A DNA stretch of 64,000 nucleotides from Jatrophihabitans sp964252635. GTDB taxonomy: Bacteria; Actinomycetota; Actinomycetes; Mycobacteriales; Jatrophihabitantaceae. Of this stretch, positions 42,485-51,200 are shown piece by piece (within the stretch, counting starts at the first letter, position 1; every line of letters begins with the position of its first letter). Location: positions 62,001-126,000 of the forward strand of contig NZ_CAXUNP010000004.1 of assembly GCF_964252635.1 (NCBI RefSeq), given 5' to 3'. The translations under genes were made by a program, and so were the position numbers. The notes beneath the pieces were generated by a model that was not told the origin of the DNA, searched no databases, and saw only the letters and a program-made list of their open reading frames with translations.

Positions 42485-42580
42485 GTCGGGTCACCTCCTT
42501 CTTCGGTGTGCTGGTAACGGGTGATGCTGGACTGCGGGTCTGACATGGGCTCCGGTCTCACGACAGGTCCGGACAAACAA

Positions 42581-42617
42581 CGAGGCCGCGGTTCCCAGGT
42601 AGGGAGCCGCGGCCTCG
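42581..42617 (-). terminator. Rho-independent terminator / attenuator in the whiB7 leader
   Basis: A stem of 16 bp with one G-U pair and a 5-nt loop (arms 42602-42617 and 42581-42596, read on the minus strand) is followed directly by TTGTTTGTCC. It lies between the upstream reading frame stop (42642) and whiB7 (42484), with no second promoter evident in the 97 nt before whiB7. It would stop most transcripts before whiB7 unless prevented, as in mycobacterial and Streptomyces whiB7 leaders. Confidence 0.75.
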
Positions 42618-42641
42618 AGGAGTGCCGGTCGCTGACGACGG

Positions 42642-43001
42642 TCAGCGTGGTTCTCCTCGAGGCGGGGCGCCCTGCTTGGCGGCTGCGGCCGTTGCGGCGG
42701 CCGGCATCGTGGTGACGTCGTGGTTCCTGACGGCGCTGCCGCCACGACCGTCCGCGGACGGGACGTCGGTGTAGTTGTGGAACGGATTGATGCGGACGCG
42801 AGGCATGCCACTGCCACCCTCGGCGAGCGAGACGGCGGCCCACGTCGGGCGCTGCGTCAGCGAGGCGGCCAGCGTCAGCGAGGCGGCCAGTTTCAGCGAG
42901 GCGGCCAGTTTCAGCGAGGCGGCCAGGGGCAGTCCGCTGCCGGCGATGCAGGCAGAGGGCGTCGCGACCTGGGTCGGATTCACGATCTCCACGTCGGTCA
43001 C
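42642..43001 (-). CDS. Upstream reading frame in the whiB7 leader
   Basis: A 119-codon frame (GTG 43001; GTG 42992 is an alternative) with strong third-position G/C. Residues 27-50 are a repeated LAASLK/LAASLT unit from an 18-bp tandem repeat. Then come MPRVRINPFHNYTDVPS, the most ordered segment, and an Ala-rich tail. No signal peptide or known domain. It starts about 50 nt after the predicted transcription start and ends 25 nt before the terminator hairpin, the position of the regulatory uORF of known whiB7 leaders. Known uORFs are mostly shorter. It may work as a translation sensor, as a protein, or both. Confidence 0.6.
   Translation of the reverse strand: MTDVEIVNPTQVATPSACIAGSGLPLAASLKLAASLKLAASLTLAASLTQRPTWAAVSLAEGGSGMPRVRINPFHNYTDVPSADGRGGSAVRNHDVTTMPAAATAAAAKQGAPPRGEPR
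42856..42927. repeat. Four tandem 18-bp repeats inside the whiB7 leader frame
   Basis: Units of 18 bp at 42856, 42874, 42892 and 42910, each containing TCAGCGAGGCGGCCAG on the plus strand. On the minus strand they encode the LAASLK/LAASLT repeats. The core is exact in all four units, so expansion is recent. Confidence 0.9.
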
Positions 43002-43058
43002 CGCCTCTCTGCTCTCGTGAGCGCACGAAGGCGCCCGTCCCGGAATGTGTGGCCGAAG

Positions 43059-43095
43059 ATTATCGGCGACCGCTGACGGGCCGCAACTCATTTAT
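43059..43095 (-). promoter_or_regulatory. WhiB7-type autoregulated promoter
   Basis: On the minus strand: AT-rich element ATAAAT (43095-43090), then 3 bp, then -35 TTGCGG (43086-43081), a 16-bp spacer and -10 GATAAT (43064-43059). This is the architecture described for WhiB7-activated promoters, in which an AT-rich motif sits 3 bp upstream of the -35 and is read by the AT-hook. Transcription should start near 43052. Confidence 0.78.
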
Positions 43096-43178
43096 CGGGC
43101 AGGAACCGACGAGACGTTTGCCGTCGCAACGACCGCTCCGTCCGGCGCCGTCGCGCCGCCTGCGCCACACTGTGCGAC

Positions 43179-44801
43179 GTGATCGAGGTCCGCGCCCTCC
43201 GCGCCTCCCGGCCGGCGGCGTTGAGCGCCGTCCTGGCCGTGCTGTTCCTGACCTTCCTCGACACCACCGTCGTCAGCGTCACGCTCGGCGATCTCGAGTC
43301 CGACATCTCGGCCGGCGTCATCCCGCTGCAGTGGGTCATCAACGCCTACGCCCTCGTGTTCGCCAGCCTGATGCTGCTCGGCGGCATGCTCGCCGACCGC
43401 CTCGGACGGCGCCGGGTGATGCTCGCCGGCATCGTGGTGTTCGCGGTGGGCTCGGTCCTGTGCGCGGTCGCTTCGAGCATCGGGCTGGTGATCGGCGGAC
43501 GTGCGGTCATGGGGCTCGGCGCCGCGGCGTGCGAACCCGGAACCCTGTCCGTCATCCGGCAGCTCTACCCCGAGCGCGGCCGACGAGCCAGGGCCCTCGG
43601 CGCCTGGTCGGCGGTGTCCGGGCTCGCCCTCGCGCTCGGCCCGGTCGTCGGCGGCCTGCTGGTCGGCGCGGACGGCTGGCGCTCGGTGTTCTGGTTCAAC
43701 CTCGTCGTCGCGCTCGTCCTGCTCGTCGCCGTGGCCCTGGTCGTGCCCGAGAGCCGCGACCCGGAACCCGGGGCGGTGGACGTGGCCGGGGTGCTGCTCG
43801 GTGCCGCCGGACTGGGCGCGATCATCTTCGCGGCGATCTCCGGCGAGTACGAGGGCTACCCGACCTGGTGGGTGGTCGCGCTGTTCGTGGCCGGCGGCCT
43901 CTGCCTGGTCGCCTTCGTGCCCGTGGAGCTCAGGGCTCGCACCCCGATGCTCGATCTGCGGGCGGTGCGGACACCGATCGTGTCGTCGTCGCTGTTCGCC
44001 GCCTTCGCCGTCTACTTCGGCGTCTTCGCGATCTTCTTCTTCACCGCGCTGTACCTCGACATCGGGCTCGGCTACTCCGGGCAGCGGCTCGCCGGCATGT
44101 TCGCGCCGATGGCCGTGGCGATCGCCGTCGGCGGCGTCGTGGCCGGGCCCTGGGTGGCCCGCGCGGGCGCGCGCCCGCCGACGGTGGTCGGGTGCGTGCT
44201 CGGCGCCGCCGGCATGCTGCTGGCGCGCGCCGAACTGGGCGCGGGGTCCGGCCTGACGTTCGGCCTCCTGGCCCTCGCGCTGGCCCTCGCCGGCCTGGGG
44301 TTCGGCATCACCGTCGTTCCGCTCACCTCGGCCGTGCTCACCCACATCCCGGCCCGTCGGTCCGGGATGGCGGCCTCGGCCACCAACACCGCGCGGCAGC
44401 TGGGCGCGGTCGTCGGCGTGGCTGCGCTGGGCGCGATCGTGAACTCCCACCTGACCGCGGCCGTGGACAAGCTCGACCCGTTCCTGCTGAAGTTCGTCGG
44501 CGGCCGCGACAAGGCGATCAGCGTGCTGCAGACCGGCGGCGGTGGCGGTGGGTTCGACCTGAAGAAGCTCGTCCGCACCGAGGCGTTCCGGCCCTTCGTG
44601 GCCGAGTTCCTGGACGGCGTCCGGCTCGCCCTGCTCGTGGCCGTCGTGCTGACGCTCGCCGCCGGGGCGGTCGCCGCCCTCGTGCGCGAACCGGCCGCGC
44701 TGCCGGACGATGCGACGCTGCCCGACGATGCGACGCTGCCCGACGACGATGCACTACCCGACGACGATGCACTACCCGACGACGAGGCGGTCAGCCCGTA
44801 A
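43179..44801 (+). CDS. MFS drug exporter, DHA2 family, divergent from whiB7
   Basis: A 540-residue, 14-helix exporter. LDTTVVSVTLGDL in helix 1, GGMLADRLGRRRVML as loop motif A, and LALGPVVGGLL as motif C of antiporters identify DHA2 proton-drug exporters. Its C-terminal tail is five copies of LPDDAT or LPDDDA (18-bp repeats). The GTG start lies 84 bp from the AT element of the whiB7 promoter, in the divergent orientation. MFS exporters such as Tap are typical WhiB7 regulon members, so control by WhiB7 is plausible but no second AT-rich/-35 pair is obvious on this strand. The last 11 bp overlap the convergent ASCH gene. Confidence 0.88.
   Translation: MIEVRALRASRPAALSAVLAVLFLTFLDTTVVSVTLGDLESDISAGVIPLQWVINAYALVFASLMLLGGMLADRLGRRRVMLAGIVVFAVGSVLCAVASSIGLVIGGRAVMGLGAAACEPGTLSVIRQLYPERGRRARALGAWSAVSGLALALGPVVGGLLVGADGWRSVFWFNLVVALVLLVAVALVVPESRDPEPGAVDVAGVLLGAAGLGAIIFAAISGEYEGYPTWWVVALFVAGGLCLVAFVPVELRARTPMLDLRAVRTPIVSSSLFAAFAVYFGVFAIFFFTALYLDIGLGYSGQRLAGMFAPMAVAIAVGGVVAGPWVARAGARPPTVVGCVLGAAGMLLARAELGAGSGLTFGLLALALALAGLGFGITVVPLTSAVLTHIPARRSGMAASATNTARQLGAVVGVAALGAIVNSHLTAAVDKLDPFLLKFVGGRDKAISVLQTGGGGGGFDLKKLVRTEAFRPFVAEFLDGVRLALLVAVVLTLAAGAVAALVREPAALPDDATLPDDATLPDDDALPDDDALPDDEAVSP
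44700..44789. repeat. Five tandem 18-bp repeats at the 3' end of the MFS gene
   Basis: Units of 18 bp from 44700, 44718, 44736, 44754 and 44772. The first two encode LPDDAT, the next three LPDDDA or LPDDEA. The repeats extend the cytoplasmic tail with Asp-rich sequence without changing frame. Confidence 0.88.
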
Positions 44802-45216
44802 CGGGTGACACGACCTCGAAGTGGTGCACGACGACCGGCTCCGAGTCCCGCAGCTCCCAGGCGGGGTCGTGGGCGTCGGCCCGGATCAGGTCGACGATGT
44901 CGAGCCAGAACCGCTCGTGCCCGCGGCGCCAGTCGGCGGCGTCGGCGTAACCCTCGCCCTCGGCGAAGGCGACGTCGTCGCCGACGAGGTGCAGCGGCGT
45001 GATCGTCACCGCCGTCGTACGCACGGTCGCCCGCTCGCGGCCGGCCGAGTCCAGCACGGCGAGGACCTCCCCGACGCGCGGTAGGGGCTCGCCCGACAGG
45101 TACTCGACGGCCAGCGAGGAGGTCGCGGTCTTGTCCCCGCGCACCACGGCGTCCACGAGCCGGTCCCCCAGCCCGCCGTCGCCGTCGTAGCCGAAGCGCA
45201 GGGTTCCGTCCGTCAT
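44791..45216 (-). CDS. ASCH domain protein
   Basis: A 141-residue protein of the ASCH domain family, which binds RNA or modified nucleosides. The stretch DKTATSSLAVEYLSGEPLPRVGEVLAVLDSAGRERATVRTTAVTITPLHLV is characteristic, with the GxKxxT motif (RGDKTAT) and the conserved EGEGYAD helix. Some ASCH proteins hydrolyse N4-acetylcytidine. ATG 45216 overlaps the UvrD2 stop (ATGA), so it is translated from the same mRNA. The 3' end overlaps the MFS repeat tail by 11 bp. Confidence 0.85.
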   Translation of the reverse strand: MTDGTLRFGYDGDGGLGDRLVDAVVRGDKTATSSLAVEYLSGEPLPRVGEVLAVLDSAGRERATVRTTAVTITPLHLVGDDVAFAEGEGYADAADWRRGHERFWLDIVDLIRADAHDPAWELRDSEPVVVHHFEVVSPVTG

Positions 45217-47225
45217 GTCACGACCTCCACCGGATCGACGGCAGCCGGGTCGGCGCCGGCCAGGACCGCCAGCACCGGGTCGGCGTAGCGGGTGAGCTTG
45301 GTCGGCCCGACGCCGCTGATCTGGCCGAGACCGGCGCGGCTCTTCGGGCGGGCGTCGGCGATGGCGACGAGGGTCGCGTCGCTGAACACCACGTAGGGCG
45401 GCACGCTCTGCGCCGTGGCCTGCAGCTTGCGCCACTCGCGCAACCGGCCGAACAGCTCGGCGTCGGCCGCCTCGGGACGCGGAGACTTCGCCCGCTTCGG
45501 CGAGACCCGGGCTCCGGTGACGGGGCGCAGACCGTCGAGGAACCGGCTGGCCTTGCGGCCCCGTCGCTGGCCCGGGCTGCGGGCCAGCGCCCAGGACAGG
45601 GCCAGGCGTTCGCGGGCGCGGGTGATGCCGACGTAGAGCAGCCGCCGCTCCTCGGCGATCTGCTCGGGCGTCGTGGCGTGCTGGTAGGGCACGGTGGTGT
45701 CGGTGAGGCCGACGAGGAACACCGCGTCCCACTCGAGGCCCTTCGCCGAGTGCAGCGACGCCAGCGTGACGCCCTGCACGGTCGGCGCGTGCTGCGCGTT
45801 CGCGCGCTGGTCGAGCTCGCCGACGAAGGTCTCGAGGGTCGCGTCCGGCACCGTGGCCAGCAGGTCGTCGGCGAGGGTGACGAGTGCGGCGAGCGATTCC
45901 CAGCGCTCGCGGGCGGCGCCGCCGGGAGGGGCGTTGTCGGGGTACCAGCCCAGGCTGCCGAGCACACCACGGACGGCGTCGGGCAGCGCGTCGTCGCCGA
46001 CCTCGCCGCTGCGCGCCGCGCCGCGCAGCAGCAACCGGGCCTCGCGGACCTCGGCGCGGTCGAAGAAGCGTTCGCCGCCGCGCAGCACGTACGGCACGCC
46101 CTCGCGCGTCAGCGCCGCCTCGTACACCTCGGACTGGGCGTTGATGCGGAACAGGATCGCGATCTCGGCCGCCGGCGTACCGGCGGCGACGAGCGCCTTG
46201 CACCGCGCCGCGACGTCGGCGGCCTCGGCGGGTTCGTCGTCGAACTCGGCGAAGGTGGGGATCGGGCCCTCGTCGCGCTGACCCACCAGGGTGACGCCGG
46301 ACTCGCCGCCGCCCACGAGCCGGTTGGCGAGCTCGACGACCTGCGGCGTGGACCGGTAGTCGCGGTGCAGGCGCACCAGCACCGCGTCGGGGAAGCGGCG
46401 ACGGAAGCCCAGCAGGTGCTCGGGCGTGGCGCCGGCGAAGGAGTAGATGGTCTGGTTCGCGTCGCCCACCACGCACAGGTCGGTGCGGTCGCCCAGCCAG
46501 GCGTCGAGCAGGCGCTGCTGCAACGGCGAGACGTCCTGGTACTCGTCGACCACGAAGTGGCGGTACTGGCTGCGGATCTGCTCGGCGACGTCGGGGTGCT
46601 CCTCCATCGCCGCGGCCATGATCAGCAGCAGGTCGGAGAAGTCGATCTGGCCGGAGCGCGTCTTGGTGGCCTCGTACTCGGCGTAGAGCTTGGCGATGGT
46701 CTCGGGCGTCGACGTCGTCTCGCGGCTGGCCGCCCGGGCCCGCGCGGGATAGGACTTCGGGGTGGCGAGCACCGCCTTGGCCCAGTCGATCTCGCCGGTG
46801 AGGTCGCGCAGCTCGGTGCGGTCGACGCGCATCCGCAGCCGGGCGGCCGCGTTGCCGACGAGGCGCAGCTGGTTGTCGACGACGTCGGGCATGCCGCCGC
46901 CGAGCACCCGCGGGGCGAAGTACTGCAGCTGGCGCAGGGCCGCGGCGTGGAAGGTGCGGGCCTGCACGCCGTGGGCGCCGAGCGTGCGCAGGCGGGTGCG
47001 CAGCTCGCCGGCGGCGCGGGCGGTGAAGGTGACGGCCAGCAGCTGGTTGGGCTCGACCGCGCCGCTGCGGACGGCGTAGGCGATGCGGTGGGTGATGGCG
47101 CGCGTCTTGCCGGTGCCGGCGCCGGCCAGGATGCAGACCGGGCCGCGGACCGCGGCCGCCGCCTCGCGCTGCTCGGGGTCGAGGCCCGCCAGGATCTGGT
47201 CCGCTCCCCCGTCAGCCACGTCCAC
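45213..47225 (-). CDS. uvrD2: ATP-dependent DNA helicase UvrD2
   Basis: A 670-residue superfamily 1A helicase. Motif I is LAGAGTGKT, motif II is VVDEYQDV, motif III is VVGDANQTIYSFAGA, motif IV is LHRDYRSTPQVVELA, motif V is LASLHSAKGLEWDAVFLVG and motif VI is YVGITRARERLALSWA. The C-terminal VPPYVVFSDATLVAIADARPKSRAGLGQISGVGPTKLTRYADPVLAVL is the HRDC domain that marks UvrD2, and the gene order with mycoredoxin and whiB7 agrees. It unwinds DNA in repair and is essential in M. tuberculosis. The zinc cysteines of mycobacterial UvrD2 between the helicase and HRDC parts are absent here. GTG 47225 or 47219. Confidence 0.93.
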   Translation of the reverse strand: MDVADGGADQILAGLDPEQREAAAAVRGPVCILAGAGTGKTRAITHRIAYAVRSGAVEPNQLLAVTFTARAAGELRTRLRTLGAHGVQARTFHAAALRQLQYFAPRVLGGGMPDVVDNQLRLVGNAAARLRMRVDRTELRDLTGEIDWAKAVLATPKSYPARARAASRETTSTPETIAKLYAEYEATKTRSGQIDFSDLLLIMAAAMEEHPDVAEQIRSQYRHFVVDEYQDVSPLQQRLLDAWLGDRTDLCVVGDANQTIYSFAGATPEHLLGFRRRFPDAVLVRLHRDYRSTPQVVELANRLVGGGESGVTLVGQRDEGPIPTFAEFDDEPAEAADVAARCKALVAAGTPAAEIAILFRINAQSEVYEAALTREGVPYVLRGGERFFDRAEVREARLLLRGAARSGEVGDDALPDAVRGVLGSLGWYPDNAPPGGAARERWESLAALVTLADDLLATVPDATLETFVGELDQRANAQHAPTVQGVTLASLHSAKGLEWDAVFLVGLTDTTVPYQHATTPEQIAEERRLLYVGITRARERLALSWALARSPGQRRGRKASRFLDGLRPVTGARVSPKRAKSPRPEAADAELFGRLREWRKLQATAQSVPPYVVFSDATLVAIADARPKSRAGLGQISGVGPTKLTRYADPVLAVLAGADPAAVDPVEVVT

Positions 47226-47343
47226 CGATACTGCCAGCGGCCCCGGACAGTTACGGCGACCGGGCGCCTCGTGGGGCCGGAATGGCGCGCTCCGCCGCGG
47301 CGTTGGCCACACGGGACAGTTCCGACGAGAGGTGACACCGGCG

Positions 47344-47577
47344 ATGATGACCATGTACACGACCACGTGGTGCGGGTTCTGCGCGCGGCTCAAGAGCGGC
47401 CTGCAGCGTGAGGGCATCGCGTGGGACGAGGTCGACATCGAGCGCACCGAGGGTGCCGCCGAGATCGTCATGCAGGCCAACGGTGGCAACCGGACGGTGC
47501 CCACCGTGGTCTTCGAGGACGGCACGGCGCTGACCAACCCGAGCGTCGCACAGGTCAAGGCCAAGCTCGCCGTTTGA
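47344..47577 (+). CDS. mrx1: Mycoredoxin (glutaredoxin-like)
   Basis: A 77-residue thioredoxin-fold protein. MYTTTWCGFCARLKSGL carries the redox pair C10 and C13, and NRTVPTVVFEDGTALTNPS has the cis-Pro TVP and the GGx substrate loop. Mycoredoxin-1 reduces mycothiol mixed disulfides using mycothiol rather than glutathione. ATG 47344 or 47347, with GAGAGGTGA 9 nt upstream. It is divergent from uvrD2, exactly as in mycobacteria (Rv3198A beside Rv3198c). Its stop overlaps the TTG of the next gene. Confidence 0.92.
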   Translation: MMTMYTTTWCGFCARLKSGLQREGIAWDEVDIERTEGAAEIVMQANGGNRTVPTVVFEDGTALTNPSVAQVKAKLAV

Positions 47578-48194
47578 GGCCGCCGGGGTACGTCCCGCTG
47601 GCGCGGGACGCCGTCGTGGACCGCCTGGCCGACCGGTTCACCGCTTCCCCGGGCGCGTTGCGGGTGGCGCTCGACGGCGACCCGTCCACCGAGCCGGGCG
47701 CGTGGGGGGACGAGCTGGTCGCTGCGCTGCGGGTGCGCGGTCGGCCCGGCGTGCACGTGCGGGCCGAGACGTTCTGGCGGGATGCCTCGCTGCGCCTGGA
47801 GTACGGGCACCAGGATCTCGAGTCCTACCGGGCCTGGCTGGACACCGTGGCCCTGCGCCGCGAGGTACTCGACCCGCTGGTCACGTCCGGTTCTTACCTG
47901 CCGTCCCTGCGGGACCCGGCCACCAACCGCTCCACCCGCGAGCCGGCGCGTGACGCGGAGCCGGGGACGGTGCTGGTCGTCAGCGGCAGCCTGCTGCTGG
48001 GCCACGGCCTGCCCTTCGACCAGGTCGTGCACCTGACCGCGTCCCCCGCCGCCCGGGCCCGGCGCACCCCGGAGCAGGACGCCTGGACGCTGGCCGCGTA
48101 CGTCGACTACGACGACGAGGTGCAGCCGATCGCGACCGCCGACGTGGTCGTCAAGGTCGAGGATCCGGCGCGTCCCGCCGTCCGCGGCCTGTGA
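47574..48194 (+). CDS. Uridine-kinase-like P-loop protein with degenerate Walker A
   Basis: A protein of about 206 residues with the fold of the uridine kinase / phosphoribulokinase group. VALDGDPSTEPGAWGDELVAAL lies where the P-loop should be, but GxxxxGK[ST] is not present. VHVRAETFWRDASLRLEYGHQDLESYRAWLDTVALRREVLDPL matches the substrate region, and GTVLVVSGSLLLGHGL the later strand. It is probably a non-canonical or inactive member, or uses a different nucleotide contact. TTG 47574 overlaps the mycoredoxin stop by 4 bp; a later GTG is possible. Co-translation with mycoredoxin is suggested by that overlap. Confidence 0.65.
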   Translation: MRPPGYVPLARDAVVDRLADRFTASPGALRVALDGDPSTEPGAWGDELVAALRVRGRPGVHVRAETFWRDASLRLEYGHQDLESYRAWLDTVALRREVLDPLVTSGSYLPSLRDPATNRSTREPARDAEPGTVLVVSGSLLLGHGLPFDQVVHLTASPAARARRTPEQDAWTLAAYVDYDDEVQPIATADVVVKVEDPARPAVRGL

Positions 48195-48242
48195 CCCGAT
48201 CGTGCGAACCGCTGTCGCACCACCCACGTACCCTTAGTTAAC

Positions 48243-51200
48243 GTGGCTAACGATCCTGGGCGAACGGTGGAGCCGGGGGCGGAGGCCGCCGGGTGGGTCC
48301 GCCTGCTGTGGCGCCAGCTCATGCGCCACCGCACCAACCTGATCCTCGCCTTCGTGGCGGCGGTGCTGGGCAGCGCCGCCCAGATCTCGGTGCCGCTGGT
48401 CGGCCGGCAGATCGTCGACAACGTGGTCGTCCGGCAGCGCGACGCGTTGTGGCCCTGGCTGGTGGTGCTGTTCGCCGCGGCCGCCGTCACGTTCGCGCTG
48501 GCCTACGTGCGGCGCTACCGCGGGGGCCGGCTCGCCCTGGACGTGCAGTTCGACCTGCGCAACCTGATGCACGACCACCTGTTGACCATGGACCAGCGTT
48601 CGCTGTCGCGGATGCCGACCGGGCAGCTGGTCTCGCGTGCCAACTCCGACTCGGCGCTCGTGCAGGGCCTGTTGCAGTTCCTGCCGCTGATGACCGGCAA
48701 CGTGCTCATGATGCTGCTGGCGCTGGTCGTCATGTTCGTGCTCTCGCCGCCGCTGGCCGTGCTGGCGCTGGTCGTCATGCCCGCGCTGTTCGTCGTGTCC
48801 TACCGGATGCGCCGGCGGGTGTTCCCGGCCACGTGGGACGGCCAGCAGCGGGAGGGCGACGTCGCCCAGATCGTCGACGAGGGCGTCACCGGCGTCCGGG
48901 TCGTCAAGGCCTTCGGTCAGGAGACCCGCGAGCTCGAACGGCTCGCCGCCGCGGCCGGCGACCTCTACGGCGCCCGCATGCGCGCCACCCGCCTTAACGC
49001 CCGCTACCAACCGCTGCTGGAGACCATCCCCACCGTCGCCCAGGTTGCGATCCTGCTGTTCGGCGGGCTGCTGGCCCTGCACGGGCACATCTCGCTCGGC
49101 ACCTTCCTCGCGTTCAGCACCTACGTCGGCCAGTTCGTGTCGCCGGCCCGCCAGCTCGCCGCGGTGCTCACCGTGGGCCAGCAGGCGCGGGCCGGGGTCG
49201 AGCGGATCTTCTCGGTCGTGAGCACCCCGACCGCGATCGCCGACGCCCCGGACGCCGTCGAGCTCGGCGCCGACGCCCCCGTGCTCGGCGACCTGCGGTT
49301 CGACAGCGTGCGCTTCGGCTACGACTCGAGCGCACCCGTCCTCGACGGTCTCGACCTGCACGTCGCGGCCGGCGAGCGGGTCGCCGTCGTCGGTACGAGC
49401 GGCAGCGGCAAGTCGACGGTCGCGACGCTCGTCTCGCGCTTCTACGACCCGGACGCGGGTGCGGTGCTCGTCGACGGTCACGACCTGCGCGGGTTGACGC
49501 TCGCGTCGCTGCGCTCGCGGGTGGGGGTGGCGTTCGAGGAGAGCTTCCTGTTCTCCGACACCGTGCGCGCGAACATCGCCTACGGCCGCCCGGGCGCCAC
49601 CGACGCCGAGGTCGAGGCGGCCGCGCGCACCGCCCAGGCACACGGGTTCATCACCGAGCTCACCAACGGCTACGACACCGTGGTCGGCGAGCGCGGCCTC
49701 ACGCTCTCCGGTGGTCAGCGGCAGCGCGTCGCCCTGGCCCGTGCGATCTTGTCCGACCCCGCGATCCTCGTCCTCGACGACGCCACCAGCGCCATCGACG
49801 CCCGCACCGAGGAAGCCATCCACGACGGGCTGCGCGAGGTGCTCGCCGGGCGCACGACCCTGCTCATCGCCCACCGGGTGTCGACGCTGCACCTGGCCGA
49901 CCGCGTCGTCGTGCTCGACGGCGGCCGGGTCGTCGAGCAGGGCAGCCACGCCGAGCTGACCGGGCGCAGCGGGCTGTACCGCAGCCTGCTGTCCGGCCTG
50001 GACGAGGAGCCGCTGCGCAGCGCCGGCGACTCGATCGAAGCGCTGGCCACCCTCACCAAGGACGGCGTCACCGCGTCGGCGTGGACGGGCTCCAACTCCG
50101 GGGCCGTCGGCGGCGGCCGGGCCAGGGTCGTCAACACGATGGGCGCCGGGCTCGGCGGCGGTGGCCAGTCCTCGATCATCGGCGCCATGCCCCCGACCCC
50201 GGAGCTGCTGGCCCAGGTCGAGGCCCTGCCGCCCGTCCGCGACGCCGTGACGCTCGACCTGCCGAGCGAGAGCGCCCACCAGCGCTCGTTCAGCCTGCTG
50301 GGCCTGCTGGGCCAGTTCCGCCGGCCGCTGTTGCTGGGCCTGGTCCTGGTCGTGCTCGACGCCCTGGCCGGGCTGGCCGGGCCGTACCTGGTGAAGACCG
50401 GCGTCGACGATGGCGTCGCCCAGCACACGCAGGGCGTGCTGTTCACGGCCTCGATCGCGTTCCTGGCCGTCACCCTGCTCGACCTCGCCGTGCAGATCGG
50501 CTCGACGTTCGTCACCGGGCGCACCGCCGAACGGATCATGCTGTCGCTGCGGGTGCGCATCTGGGCGCAGCTGCAGCGCCTGTCCATGGACTACTACGAG
50601 CGCGAGCTCGCCGGCCGCATCATGACCCGGATGACGACCGACGTCGACCAGTTCGAAGCGCTGGTCTCCAACGGCCTGCTGTCCGCGCTCGTCGCTCTGG
50701 TCACCTTCGTCGGCGTGGGGGTCACCCTGCTGATCGTCGACGTCGAGCTCGGGCTCATCGTGCTCAGCGTCATCGTCCCGCTGGCCTTCGCGACGGTGTG
50801 GTTCCGGCGGCGGGCGTCCCGCCTCTACGACCTGTCGCGCGAGCGCATCGCCGTCGTCAACGCCGACTTCCAGGAGAGCCTGTCCGGCATCCGCGAGGCC
50901 CAGGCCTTCGCGCACGAGCCGGCTACGCGTGAGCGCTTCCACGGGCTCGGCCGGTCCTACCTGTCCTCCCGCATCGCGGCCCAAAGGCTGGTGGCCACCT
51001 ACTTCCCGTTCGTGCAGTTCCTGTCGGCCGTCGCGGACGCGCTGGTGCTCGGCGTCGGCGCGACGCTCATCCGCAACGGCTCCCTCACCGTCGGTGCGTT
51101 GATCGCGTTCCTGCTCTACATCGACATGTTCTTCTCGCCCATCCAGCAGCTCTCGCAGGTGTTCGACGCCTGGCAGCAGACCCGCGTGTCGGTGGCGCGC

